NCBI GenBank assembly: GCA_002189035.1
Contig: NEEC01000008.1
Span: forward strand, 2,790,001 to 2,854,000
Direction: 5' to 3'
Source of the DNA: Utricularia gibba
Lineage: Eukaryota; Streptophyta; Magnoliopsida; Lamiales; Lentibulariaceae
Length of the DNA stretch: 64,000 nt
Below are positions 36,737-47,498 of this stretch, one piece after another (the first letter of the stretch is position 1; each line of letters begins with the position of its first letter). A program made the position numbers and the translations under genes. The notes beneath the pieces were generated by a model. The model made no database searches. It saw only the letters and a program-made list of their open reading frames with translations, and was not told the DNA's origin.

Positions 36737-37840
36737 AGATATAATATGTAAGATGTTTATTTTTCAAAATAAACCAAGGTTATATATGGTTTTATGGTCA
36801 TGTTTTTATCAAAAGACGGAATTTTATACAATTCGATACAGCATTCCAAATAATTTTTCACATTGAAATTTAACGTAATTATAACTACATACCAAACAAT
36901 TTTTACATTTACGTGTTCGTTTGATTGTGAATTGGAGGAGATACATATACGCGGAGGCGCACGTGGTCGTGTCGTAAGGTCGAGTTATGATGGCATTTTT
37001 CATCTCTATTATGCTGTCCCTCCCCTCCATCGAAATCAAGGAATTTACCGTATGAAAAGACGCCGGGGAATCCCCTCGCCATCTCACTGTCAACAAAACT
37101 CAGAGGATATTTTGCAGCCGCCCTGGGACCCACACCCCCCTCTCTCTATTTGTCTCTTTTTATTTATTTATTTTATTATTTTTTTACTGCCTCTGTGGGC
37201 GCCTGTAGACGACTGTAATCTCGGACCCGTATTAACTTCCTCCTTTACGACGTCGTACCTTAAGGTTAGTCAATTTGTCGGAATACATTTATCAATACCT
37301 GGAATTACTATCATGGTTGTTGCTGCTCCATTAAAATATTAATTTCTTTTTCATGCCTTTTTTTTAGTGTGAGAGAGTTAATCAGGATTTATGGTATTTA
37401 ATTGTGATTAGTACGATTAAAAATTTGATTGGTAGGTCCGGCTAAGGGGGGAGCATAATGGGGGAGGGCTAGGGGCGGCATTCAGAGAACTAAAGGGTAG
37501 GCAGGCTGCTACCTCGAGGGCTAAAAGGTAAATAATACGAAGCGATCTTATTATTACTGTAATAAACACGTAGTTATCCCCCTAATCACAATTAAGCGGT
37601 CTGCAGTTGCAATAAAGCGTATTAAATATTTTATTTAATAATATCTGGCGCCAGTAATCCAACTCCGGCCTTCTCTCTCTGCCTCAACCACCACCAACTT
37701 ATTCACCCCGTCGGCGTTTTCGTTTTCTTTTTAAGTCTCCTTCTCTCCGGTTTCATGAGCAATTCCCAGCTCACACTCCCGGAGCCAGCTTCGCAAGACT
37801 TCCTTTCTCTCTCTCCCTCTCTCTAGATTCTGATTGAGGA

Positions 37841-39616
37841 ATGGGGGCGGATCGGCGGCGTTTCGAGCCGATTGCGAAATGCAGGGTCGACGGTAGGGGG
37901 AACCAGACGGTGGCGGCGGATTTGGATGGAACGCTGTTGAGATCGAGCAGTGCGTTCCCGTACTACATGCTCGTCGCGCTGGAGGCAGGAAGCGTGATTC
38001 GCGCGTTGATTCTGTTGGCGTCCGTGCCGTTTGTGTATCTCGTGTATTTGTTCCTCTCGGAGACTGTCGCGATTCAGACTCTGATTTTCGTCGCCTTCGC
38101 CGGACTGAAGGTTCGCGATATCGAGCTCGTAGCGCGATCAGTGTTGCCCAAGTTTTACGCGGAGGACGTGCACCCGGAGTCGTGGCGGGTGTTCAACTCG
38201 TTCGGGAAACGCTACATTGTGACCGCGAGCCCCAGAATCATGGTCGAGCACTTCGCGAGGAACTTCCTCGGCGCGGATAAAGTGCTCGGGACCGAATTGC
38301 AGACCACGAAATCCGGCCGCGCCACCGGATTCGTGAAATCTCCGGGAGTCCTCGTCGGCGAGTCCAAGAAATCGGCAGTTATTGCCGAATTAGGGCCCAA
38401 TTTGCCAGATTTGGGGATTGGGGATCGGGAGTCCGATCACGACTTCATGTCCCTCTGCAAGGTAAGCCTGGGATTCTGTAACGGTTTTGGGTTCAGTTCA
38501 GTTTTCCGTACCGCGCACAAAAAAACAATTTTACCGTGAGGCATATTAGTAAGAGTTGGTAGAGATTTTTAATATTCTTGGTCAAGGTATTTACTGTTCA
38601 TTGCAGGGGAAGTTCAGATTCCCATGCAGGTATCGTGGAGAAGTAGTTGAATGCCTCTGTCGATACCTGCGTTTTCCCTCTAAATGCCTACTGCTTTCTG
38701 ATGATCCTGAATTTTGGCCATTTTGCAGGAGGGGTTCATGGTCCCGAGAACCAAGGTTGAACCGCTAGCCCGAAACAAGCTGCTTTCTCCGGTGATCTTT
38801 CACGAGGGCCGCCTTGTGCAGCGCCCAACTCCGCTCGTGGCTCTCGTCACATTCCTCTGGATGCCCATAGGAATCTTCCTCTCCATCCTCAGGGTGTACC
38901 TCAACATCCCCTTGCCGGAAAAAATCGTGCGTTACAATTACATGATCCTGGGAATCAAACTGATAGTTAAAGGGAACCCGCCGCCGCCGCCGCGGCCGGG
39001 GCAGGGGGGCGTCCTCTTCGTATGCAACCACCGCACCGTCCTCGACCCAGTCGTCACCGCGGTGGCTCTGGGGCGGAAGATCAGCTGCGTCACTTACAGC
39101 ATCAGCAAATTCTCGGAAATGATTTCGCCGATCAAAGCCGTTGCACTGTCCCGGGAACGAGAACGAGACGCGGCGAACATCAAGCGTTTACTCGAGGAAG
39201 GTGACCTGGTGATCTGCCCCGAAGGAACAACCTGCAGAGAACCGTTTCTCCTCCGGTTCAGCGCCCTGTTCGCGGAACTGAGTGACCGGATCGTCCCGGT
39301 GGCGATAAGCACGAAGCAAACAGTTTTCTACGGAACCACAACTCGGGGTTACAAGGTCCTAGACCCATACTTCGTGTTCATGAATCCTCGTCCGACGTAC
39401 GAAATCACGTTCCTGAATCAGCTCCCCCCGGAATTAACCGTGGCCGGCGGTAAATCAGCGATCGAGGTGGCGAATTACATCCAGCGAGTGCTCGCCGGAA
39501 CTCTGGGCTTCGAGTGCACCAATTTGACAAGGAAAGACAAGTACGCGTTGATGGCCGGGACAGACGGCTTGGTCAAATCCAACTCCGATAAGGAAATCCT
39601 TGACAAGAAGCAGTAA
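37841..39616 (+). CDS. GPAT6: sn-2 glycerol-3-phosphate acyltransferase, GPAT6 type
   Basis: Two exons (37841-38461 and 38729-39616) give 502 residues. The N-terminal half is the HAD-like phosphatase domain of cutin GPATs ('[13 protein letters not shown]', with the DxDGT nucleophile motif, and '[13 protein letters not shown]'). Membrane segments follow, then the acyltransferase domain with block I 'NHRTVLDP' (HxxxxD form NHRTVLD), '[19 protein letters not shown]' and 'VPVAISTKQ'. Enzymes of this type acylate glycerol-3-phosphate at sn-2 and release phosphate to give 2-monoacylglycerol, a cutin precursor, in the ER. Sequence and length are closest, from memory, to Arabidopsis GPAT6 (about 501 aa), which is needed for petal and anther cuticle. 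GT-AG intron, no disruption. Confidence 0.95.
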
Positions 39617-42282
39617 AAAATAATTAAAAAAAAATGAAGTTGTCCGTCTACTAGTAGCCAAAGAAAATGGGACGAAGACTTGTTATCCTCCTTTGGTTGC
39701 AACAGCAATCCCCCACCCCAATATGATGTATATTGCTTGCTCTGGGCTAATTTCCCGATTCATAATATACCAATAATACATGATGTGTATCATCCCAATT
39801 CATTCCCATTTGTCTCTGGTAAATGAAATGGCAGGGAATAATAATAATAATACTAATACTAATACTACTAGTACAGTGGGGAGGAATTGAATGCCAGAAG
39901 AGCAGCGCCGCTAGAGAGCAGCCGGGGTTATTGATGAATCCCACATGGCCAGCTGCAAGGGCAACCACCCACCTACACACACAACTTGGTGATCCTCTCT
40001 AATTAACTGCTGCCGCTGCTCCCACGCCACGCTCCCAACAACATTTTTATTCTTTAAATGTACCCAGCAAACAAACCCGGCGGCCGGGTGATTGATGAAG
40101 TGTAAGCCGCCGTGTACTTCCGCTTTCCGATTGAAGTACACGGCGGCTTACACTTCATTTTGCATAATAATACTTTATTATTATTATTTTTCAATATTTT
40201 TTTATTAATTTAATATTTTATCTTATTGGTAATTTATCTTTATCAATATGAGCGTAACAAATGAAATTACGATTACATTTTATTTATTTTTCAAATTGAT
40301 CCACTATAAAATATCCCATCTTACCTCTCCCATATTCATTAAAATATGGCTAGACCCTAATTAAAATATTTTAATAATAAGAGTATTATGGCTAAACCCT
40401 AATAAATTAATTGGATTTGTAGAATCAATTAATCAGTCAGGATTGTACTATGAGAAGTACACATTGAATGAGATAATCATTCTTTTCCATAATCATTTAT
40501 GTAATATAAAACTGTAATATTGTCATTTTATATCTCAAAATTAAAAAAATTAAATTAATATTAGTATTAGTATTAGTTTCTACTTTTAAAAATGAAAAAT
40601 AAGAAGTAGAAGTATCACATAAAATAGTTTTAGTCTATGTGCTGTATAATTTATATTTCTTATTTCTTTTTTAAAAGTTAATGATTTGCATAACACGACA
40701 TGTTTCTATAGATTTGTGTTAGAAATTAGAAATAGTTCTAAGTTTTTTAAGAATAATTACAGAATATTTTATTCATTTTAAATCTATTTTTCAAGAATTT
40801 TTTTTAGGATAGTTTATTTGAATAATCAAAAGACAGTCATTGTTGTTTTGGCAGTTCACATGGAACACGTGATGCCCTGGAGCCGAGTGAAGGAACTGGT
40901 CAGTAGATGATAAGGCCCACTTTTTGTATTCTTGTCTTTAATTGGCATCTAAATAAAAAAAATAAATTCATGAGCCCATGGGCGCGAAATGCCCCATTCT
41001 GCTTCTCGTTGGGCCACTTATTGTGGTCGTTTAGGCCCAATATGATTTTCTCTCCGGAGCCCCAAATTACGCGAGGCTCTAAAATCTGTCTCCTTTGTAG
41101 GGTCGCTGTCGTTGTTCGCAGAACTGGGGAAGATTGTCTTGTGATGGTGTGGTGATATTTCTTGGCTACCGGCTCGGAACGAGGGGTTTTATTAAGATTT
41201 TTTGTTCAATTTGCTGTTGATGAATGGGATTTTGGACCTGAGTTGTTGTGAATGAGAAGTTGGGAGCGTCCGTGACTGAGGTTGATGATTCCGATGAGCA
41301 ATATGTTTCCCAGAAGAAAATTGTGACAAGGACATGATTAAGGCTGGAATAGGCGAAAAAGGTACTAGGGATCTGGGATCGTAATCAGGTATGAGGGCAT
41401 GTGGATGAAACACGTTTTAATGGTGTTATTCTCCTGAGTTGTTTGAATGCATTGTTTTGAAGGTTTATCATTATGGCGTGTGTGCAGTTTTGTGAAGGTT
41501 ATACTGTATAATCCGAAAACTGGATGCCGTAGTTGTAGAGTCAACCCGAGCTAAACTCAGAGGTTCGATTAATCTTGCTCTATGATTCACATTGTCATGG
41601 GGGTACTGCCTAATTTGGGGTATCTTGTGTCTGATGGAATAGTAAATTGCGCCCCCAAAAGGATCATTTTTGTAAAAGCAAGATGATCTTGGCTTGGTGG
41701 AAGGGATGCCTACAATGAGTTGCACTGGTAATTTGTTAGAAAAACTGTCATCTATTGATCAACCACATGCTTATGATCAATCAAGTCATGATAGAAAAGG
41801 CATGAATAATGTGTAAGTTTATCCCATTCAAGTATTTCCTGACACAGTTAATCTTTGTGTCCGGTTCCCATAAGGCAATCGGAACTAGCTGATTGGGCGA
41901 GAAAGCAGCCATTTATGTCCCAAGGTAGTAGTTGGCCGTGTCCCTCGTTTGAAGGTATTTTTGAAATCCTATATGAAGTGGAGCTGGTTCACTTTGTCCA
42001 GGTGAAATTGCCATTCTGGTTATTCAAAACTCTGCTACACCAAGACTGACGTTGCCTGGAGATACAGTCCTTGATACATGCCCACCTGAATGGCTTCATT
42101 GTACGAGGCTCCTCTGGTGCTTATGGTTTAGTGGGAACTGGGAAATGAGCCTCTTTATTGCTTAATGGATTCTGTGGCAGTTCGTTTGGTGACAACAGAT
42201 TGAGCAGAAACATATTACCCTTCTGGAAACAAGTTCTGAGATTTCAGTAAAGAAACATTTTCTTCCGTTGGCATAAGTTGCC
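39617..42282. other. Spacer between GPAT6 and the COPT-like gene
   Basis: It includes an ATT/ACT-rich trinucleotide patch at about 39838-39872, the 26-bp inverted repeat at 40095-40158, a telobox-like AAACCCTAA near 40394 and a small AT-rich inverted repeat at about 40581-40679. A cluster of GGCCCA/TGGGCC elements at about 40910-41040 looks like a promoter. The sequence at 41100-42280 looks transcribed but has only short open frames, for example 41855-42049 with 'FEGIFEILYEVELVHFVQVKLPFW'. I do not recognise these. They may be a decayed gene or exons of an unidentified one. Confidence 0.4.
40095..40158. repeat. Perfect 26-bp inverted repeat with a 12-nt loop
   Basis: The left arm 40095-40120 and the right arm 40133-40158 are exact reverse complements. 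The arms are GC-richer than the surrounding AT-rich spacer. The loop is 40121-40132. It lies about 480 bases past the GPAT6 stop codon. Confidence 0.95.
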
Positions 42283-42402
42283 ATGGACATACAGACACTC
42301 ACTGAGAGCCTCGAGAAGAACACCAAACAAAGCCTGTCAACAAAGAGTATCAGAAGTGCAAGCCAGAAACTCCACCGTCTACTTGGATATGCGGAAGCTT
42401 AA
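42283..42402 (+). CDS. Short open frame or terminal exon, unknown
   Basis: The frame encodes 39 residues (MDIQTLTESLEKNTKQ...HRLLGYAEA) that are hydrophilic and protein-like, with TAA at 42400-42402. It overlaps the 3' end of the COPT-like frame on the other strand. It could be the last exon of an unidentified plus-strand gene in 41100-42400, or chance. I do not recognise it. Confidence 0.2.
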   Translation: MDIQTLTESLEKNTKQSLSTKSIRSASQKLHRLLGYAEA

Positions 42403-42718
42403 GCAAAGCTCCGTCCACGAAATACAGGGCCGCTACAAAGTCCCCCACGGCGTGTCCGGCCACAGCCACGAAAAGGAAAACAAGATCGGTTGCCGTTACC
42501 GCAACGATGGCCAAATACAACATGAACCAGTTGACCGCGCGCATCACGACGGAGCGCAGCCGTGTGGGGCGCCCGGTGGGAAGTTTGGAGCAGAACTCAG
42601 CGCTGAAGGTGCAGAGGAAGACAAAAGAGAGGGACAGACAGTAGTCCAGGAGGTTCGGATATTCCGGCCACCCCGGCAGCAGCCGCCTCAGGTATGAACT
42701 CCAGAAACTGCTCACCAT
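42350..42718 (-). CDS. Diverged COPT/Ctr-like small membrane protein
   Basis: This intronless frame of 122 residues starts at ATG 42716-42718. It has the layout of plant COPT copper transporters: 'LRRLLPGWPEY' resembles the 'LFPGWPG' block before the first membrane segment. A hydrophobic segment follows ('YCLSLSFVFLCTFSAEFC'), then a variable loop, and then two close membrane segments ending in 'FVAVAGHAVGDFV', matching the conserved GHAxG packing motif of TM3. However, the MxxxM copper motif of TM2 is absent ('MLYLAIVAVTATDL'), as are the N-terminal Met/His clusters and 'FNGGVF'. Real COPTs import Cu(I) at plasma or vacuolar membranes; this one probably cannot. It may be a degenerating copy. 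Family assignment is by pattern only. Confidence 0.5.
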   Translation of the reverse strand: MVSSFWSSYLRRLLPGWPEYPNLLDYCLSLSFVFLCTFSAEFCSKLPTGRPTRLRSVVMRAVNWFMLYLAIVAVTATDLVFLFVAVAGHAVGDFVAALYFVDGALLKLPHIQVDGGVSGLHF

Positions 42719-43439
42719 TTCGACGGCGGTTCAAACTTCCGCAGGAGAAAGGGGACGACTAAGAAGAAAGCAAATGCATGTGGGCCGTGGGGATGCACCA
42801 ATTCAAAATTCAGCCGGCGCTTTCACAGAAGGATGCCCATTGCTTCAATGCTTCAAACAAAAAAAATATACCAACTTGAAAAATTAAAAATTCAGGCACC
42901 GTGCAATTATTGAAGAAGCGGATAAATTCAAACAAAGCCCGGTAGCTTAGGTCCATGGGTCCCATTATTTAGGATCCATTTGAAATAATTTATTTTTATT
43001 CTAAAAAATACAAATTTGAAAACATTTCGTAATTTTAATAAATTATAAAAAAAATCAAATTCGATTTTCTTAAAATATTTTTTCAAAAAATACTATTAAA
43101 AAAGTATAATTAATTGGAATTTTAATATTTTTAATTAGCACTTTTTAAATTATATTTAAAAATTAGGTGAATAATTTTCTAATTAAAAAATTAAATAAAA
43201 TATACCAAATATGAACATTCTTATAATTCAAAAAATTTCAAATTTTGAATCTTACCAAATTTTATTTTGAATAAACAAAAATTTAAAATTTTGAGGAAAT
43301 TTAAAGCATTGAGATTAAATAATGGATTACTACTACTAGATCAATGATTCATGGTTAGTTAGCTATTTGAATAATTAAAACACCATTACAAGCTAATCAA
43401 CCATCCGATTTGGAGGTGATGAAGCAACCCTGTTATCTG
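42719..43439. other. AT-rich spacer
   Basis: Low-complexity AT-rich sequence lies between the COPT-like gene and the 3' end of the LisH gene. I see nothing coding. Confidence 0.6.
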
Positions 43440-45404
43440 TCACGCCTGCCTGTGCTCCTCATGCAGATCGCTCCTACTGCTTTTTACTGAAAAAACCATT
43501 TGCAAAAGTTGGTAATTCCCTGAAGAGATGGAGAGCAAGAGCAACAAGGTTTAGTGGATATTTACCAGGACTAACAACTCTAACACGTTTCGTGATGGAT
43601 CGTGTAGTGGTTATTGTTTCTGGTGCTGCAATCAAACCACCGCACTTTAGATTCAATGCTTGAGTAAGATACAGAGGGTTCAGCTGCAGATGATGCTCTT
43701 ACCAATTTCTAGTGTAGGTGTCATCATGTCCTTGCCAGCCATGGCTTCTTCTGGCAACTGGCTTGGGAAATGGGAGGCAACACTCTCGTGGTTTCCTTGT
43801 AAACTATGTGGACTGAAACTAAGGATGAAAAGGGAGCAATGTTGAGGTTAAAATGTGAGAATGTGACTAAGGAAATGGATGGAGAATTAATTACCTGGAG
43901 GAGAAATGGGGAGATGAATCCATTCCTTGGCTTGAGTTTAAACACTGCCCTTCATTTGAAACATCGAATTCAAGTAGAAGTTCAGAAAGATTGAAATCAA
44001 GTCCAAAGGCGTCCAGGCCTGAGAAGTCCAAGTCAAGAATGCTGTTTTCTCGGTCAGATTCTGAGGTAGAGTTGCCATCAGTTTGTGTCTCCATCATGGG
44101 CGTGTCTGCTGCTGAACCAAAATCTAGCCTTCCTCTAACATTATCCTTAGCAGAGTACCTCTTCAAATGAGGTGAACATGATGAGACATGACTCTTCTCA
44201 ATGGAATAATATGAGATCTGCTTCATGGGTGTCACTCTAATTGTCTCGGAGACTATTGTGCAATTGGCAGACACAACATGTGGAGAGACACCTTTAGCAG
44301 ACGTGGGAGTTGAAAGGATTTCCAAGGGTGTCCTGGATTTCTCAGTTTCGGAAGAAGAAGTGCGTGGAGGAGTTTTGGGAACAGGGGTCTGCATAGGTGG
44401 TAATGGAGCTTCTTGATGAAACAAACCCTTGACATCATTCGATCCATTTGGAACTGCTTCGTGGCTAGGTAACTGAGCTGCAGGGTGTGTATGAGGCTCG
44501 TGTTTTCCACTTTCCTTCGAGTTCGATAGCATCGTATCATCTGCAACAAGAAAATAGAGTAAGAGGGCACAGCCTGCAGTGAAAAAGCCAGTTTTGCCAA
44601 AGATTCCACCTTTGATTTGGGTGCATTTCCGAGCTCTCTTGGAAGTAATTGGAACGTCTAAGACACTTTTCTGAGCTTTCCTTCTCGTAGATTGTATAAC
44701 TGAGGTAACTGAATTGTTAGGTAACTTCTGGATATGTGAGTCCCTTGATGCAGACACCATCGTCACACCATTAAGTGCTGTACAACAGTAAAGACAGGAA
44801 AGTTAGGCAACACAAACATCGGGAAAACCCACAAGCACAATTGCAAAATATTGCAGAAAATGCAGATCAAATATTACTTGCAGGGGTCACAAACGCAGCT
44901 TCGCTCTGCGAAGCCAAGGGCCCTGTTGTTGCTTGTGGCATCGAAGGTGCGGCGAAAGAACTTCTGCCTACGAAGTCGTTTTCGGCGGCATTATAAGCAT
45001 TCATTACGCCTTGTAACCCTACCAGCAAATTGACGACCCGCAGCTTTTCCTGTTCCAAACGGCACCGTTCCTGATCTACCCACACCTTCTTCTCCTTCAA
45101 AGTTATGTATTCATCAAGAATTGCAGCTAAACTCAGCATACTCTTGGGCGCCTGAAAATTCCAAACCCAGAACATCAATGCCCAAACCCATGTCAAACCT
45201 GGTTAATTAAAAGCAAGCAAAGGGAATTACTTCGTGAACAGGAGAATTAGCAATGAGATCCGCTGCTTCGACCCGAAACGTTGAACGCGCATGGGTGTAA
45301 CCATTGTCGAGTAGATAACGATCAACGATGAAAGCTGTCTGAAGAGGAGTAACTTTCCCTTTACCCACAACGAGAGGTTTCTTCGATTTCGTCTGCTTCC
45401 CCAT
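43440..45404 (-). CDS. LisH-domain protein of unknown function
   Basis: Seven exons (45404-45231, 45151-44878, 44777-44610, 44540-43963, 43757-43703, 43625-43566, 43519-43440) join in frame to 462 residues ending at TGA 43440-43442. Residues about 15-50 form a LisH motif ('TAFIVDRYLLDNGYTHARSTF'), used for dimerisation. A basic helix follows ('LKEKKVWVDQERCRLEQEKLRVVNLL', likely coiled coil), then a Ser/Thr/Pro-rich disordered region with basic clusters (STRRKAQK, TSKRARK) suggesting nuclear location. Near the C-terminus are acidic 'LDLDFSGLDAFGLDF' repeats, 'TPTLEI' and 'KRVRVVSP'. Function unknown. Two points are uncertain: the donor at 43963 (an alternative at 43897 reads to a near stop) and the final acceptor (43519 or about 43476). 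The third intron, 44541-44609, is only 69 nt and open in frame. Confidence 0.75.
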
Positions 45405-45789
45405 TCCCTCTCCTCCTCCAGTTCAGAAAAGGCGAGAAGGCGAATTGGAGGGAATTCAACGACGACTACGCCTCGCGGAGGAGGGAAAAGATGCAGAAAA
45501 GAAGCGGGAGCATTTCGAATTTCTCTTTTCGACGACAAGGCCCAAATTTCTTCTTTTTGGGCTGGACTACGACAAGGCCCAAATTTCTTCTTTTTGGGCT
45601 GGACTACGACAAGGCTCAAACGTGCTTGATCGGCCCATCATACATGGTCATGGGCCTGAAAATCTTGGGCTATATGAATTGATAAGGTGGATCGGCCCAT
45701 TAGACCAGGAAAGCCCATTTCTGGTGCATTATCCACAACCGAAACGGAAAAGGTGTTTCTGCTGGACACCTGCAATTGCGAGGGACAAG
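45405..45789. promoter_or_regulatory. Bidirectional promoter, LisH gene and pTAC13, with site II elements
   Basis: Only 385 bases separate the divergent start codons. Within about 180 bases there are nine copies of RGCCCA/TGGGCY (45539 to about 45716), partly created by a 37-bp tandem duplication. Such site II elements bind TCP factors in promoters of plant ribosomal and organelle-related genes, which fits pTAC13. I see no TATA box. Confidence 0.7.
45534..45621. repeat. 37-bp direct tandem duplication in the promoter
   Basis: Unit 1 (45534-45570) and unit 2 (45571-45607) are identical, followed by a partial third copy to about 45621 with one change. Each unit carries GGCCCA and TGGGCT. Confidence 0.95.
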
Positions 45790-47498
45790 ATGATGATGAA
45801 TCGAGGACTGCTGTCATGGAGTCATCGTTTAGGGACCTCACAATTGTGCATTCCTTCGCATAGAGCTCGATTTCCTGGTTCCAATGAGCCTAAATTCTCA
45901 ACCATTACATTAGCGGTTAGTTCTGTGGGCGAGGAGTCGATGACCGCCCGGGAGAAAAGGCAGATGAGGAACAGTAGAAGGGAGAGCAAGCCCGCGTATA
46001 ATTGGAAGGAAGATGTTGAGATGCGCCTAATCAAGAAGACGAAGAAACGGCGAGTCTCTTGGACAGAGGAGTTAAATTTGGATAATCTCGCGTCCGCTGG
46101 CCCGCAGTGGTGGATTGTCAGAGTCTCTAGAGTTTCTGGGAGTGAGACGGCCGAGAGAATGGCTCGTGCTCTAGCCAGAAACTTCCCTCACATGGATTTC
46201 AAGGTTAGTATTGGTTTTTCATTTTAATTGCTTTGCGGCTGAGAGTGGAGAATCTGCAGTTGTTTTTTGTGATTGAAATAGCGAAAATTTATTGTTATTG
46301 TAGCTGGTGTAGGGCGTGTTTCTTGATTGCTCCATGAATACAGGTTTACATTCCTTCAGTTCAAATCAAGAAAAAGTTGAAAAATGGCTCCATTACTGTT
46401 AAGCGAAAATCAGTTTTCCCAGGATGCGTATTTCTGAGATGTGTATTGAACAAGGAGGTGCATGACTTCATTCGAGAATGTGATGGGGTAGGAGGCTTTG
46501 TTGGATCCAAGGTTGGAAATGAGTAAGAAATCTATGTTAATTTCTCCAACTCTGTTGAACTTTTGTTCTCACTCTTCGATTATTTATGAACTGGTGGAAA
46601 AAAATACATAGAAATTTCGAATTTTCCAATATTTCCGTATTTCTTATTGCAGGAAGAGGCAGATAAACAGACCTAGGCCTGTAAGTGAACATGAAGTTGA
46701 GGTCATATTTAAGCAAGCAAAAGAAGAACAGGAGAAAGAGGATTTAGCATTTGAAGAGGAACAGAAGAAGGATCTTGCGTTAGACTCCACACCTTTGTCC
46801 TCCGGTGGCATTGCAGATCTCAAGGCGATAGTGAAGCGTGGTGGGCATGGTAGGAAAACTACTTCATTGAAACTCGGATCCACTGTCCAAGTTATATCCG
46901 GACCCTTTGCCGGTTTCTCTGGCACCATCAGGAAGCTTAATAAAAAAGCAGGGGTGGTATGTTGCTCTTACTTACGTTTACTGTTTGCCTTATTGAGGAC
47001 TTACACTTAAAACTTCACCGAGGAAGCCTATGCCCCACCATGATTAGCCTTCCCCGTTTCAGATTGCAGACACATATTTCATCATATTTCCTTTTTACTC
47101 ATAATATCCTTCTACGGTGGCCATATTTTACTACCTGAGGTTGATGGTATAGGAGACTGTAGGAGCGAGAAGCTGTCAACACAGCAAGTTTTTGTAGTTG
47201 GATTTTTTCCTAGGTTGTAGGAAAGGAACAAGAGTCATAGCACGCTTAGTTTGATTTTTGGCACATCGAAGTTGCTTCAGCAGCAATCATTACTGTGTTT
47301 CACTGGATCAAACTTTTGGTGATCAATTCTGGTTTGTTTATGCAGGCGACGCTTTCACTCCTGCTGTTTGGGAAGGAAACGCTAGCTGATATTGATACAA
47401 AAGATATCTCCCCGAGACAAATAATCAAGCAACAAATGCGGTTCTTTAATACCCTTCTGCCACACTACTGCAAAAAATCAAACGTTCTCCCTCAATGA
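45790..47498 (+). CDS. PTAC13: Plastid NusG-like KOW protein, pTAC13
   Basis: Four exons (45790-46203, 46344-46522, 46653-46956, 47346-47498) give 349 residues. The chosen ATG (45790) is the first of three consecutive Met codons and starts a Ser/Arg-rich transit peptide. The frame is open upstream, but those codons lie in the promoter repeats. The NusG N-terminal domain follows ('PQWWIVRVSRVSGSETAERMARALARNFPHMDFKVYIPSVQIKKKLKNGSI', 'VFPGCVFLRC'), then a charged linker and a KOW domain ('LGSTVQVISGPFAGFSGTIRKLNKKAG', 'ATLSLLLFGKET'). Bacterial NusG binds RNA polymerase and ribosomes. The plant plastid form was found in the transcriptionally active chromosome. It most likely tunes plastid transcript elongation. 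Confidence 0.93.

Larger units (their letters stand above)
32161..37840. other. 5.7-kb AT-rich gene-poor region
   Basis: I see no supported gene. It contains AT and AT/GT microsatellites and AT-rich degenerate sequence. GC-richer islands lie near 34250-34640, 36230-36480 and 36930-37260, where short frames match nothing known. The last about 150 bases, CT-rich with 'ctctctctccctctctctag', are the probable leader of the GPAT gene. Confidence 0.55.

Noticed and set aside
32161-37840. Possible LTR retrotransposon in the gene-poor stretch
   Set aside because: I found no long terminal repeats, primer-binding site, or gag/pol peptide in any frame.
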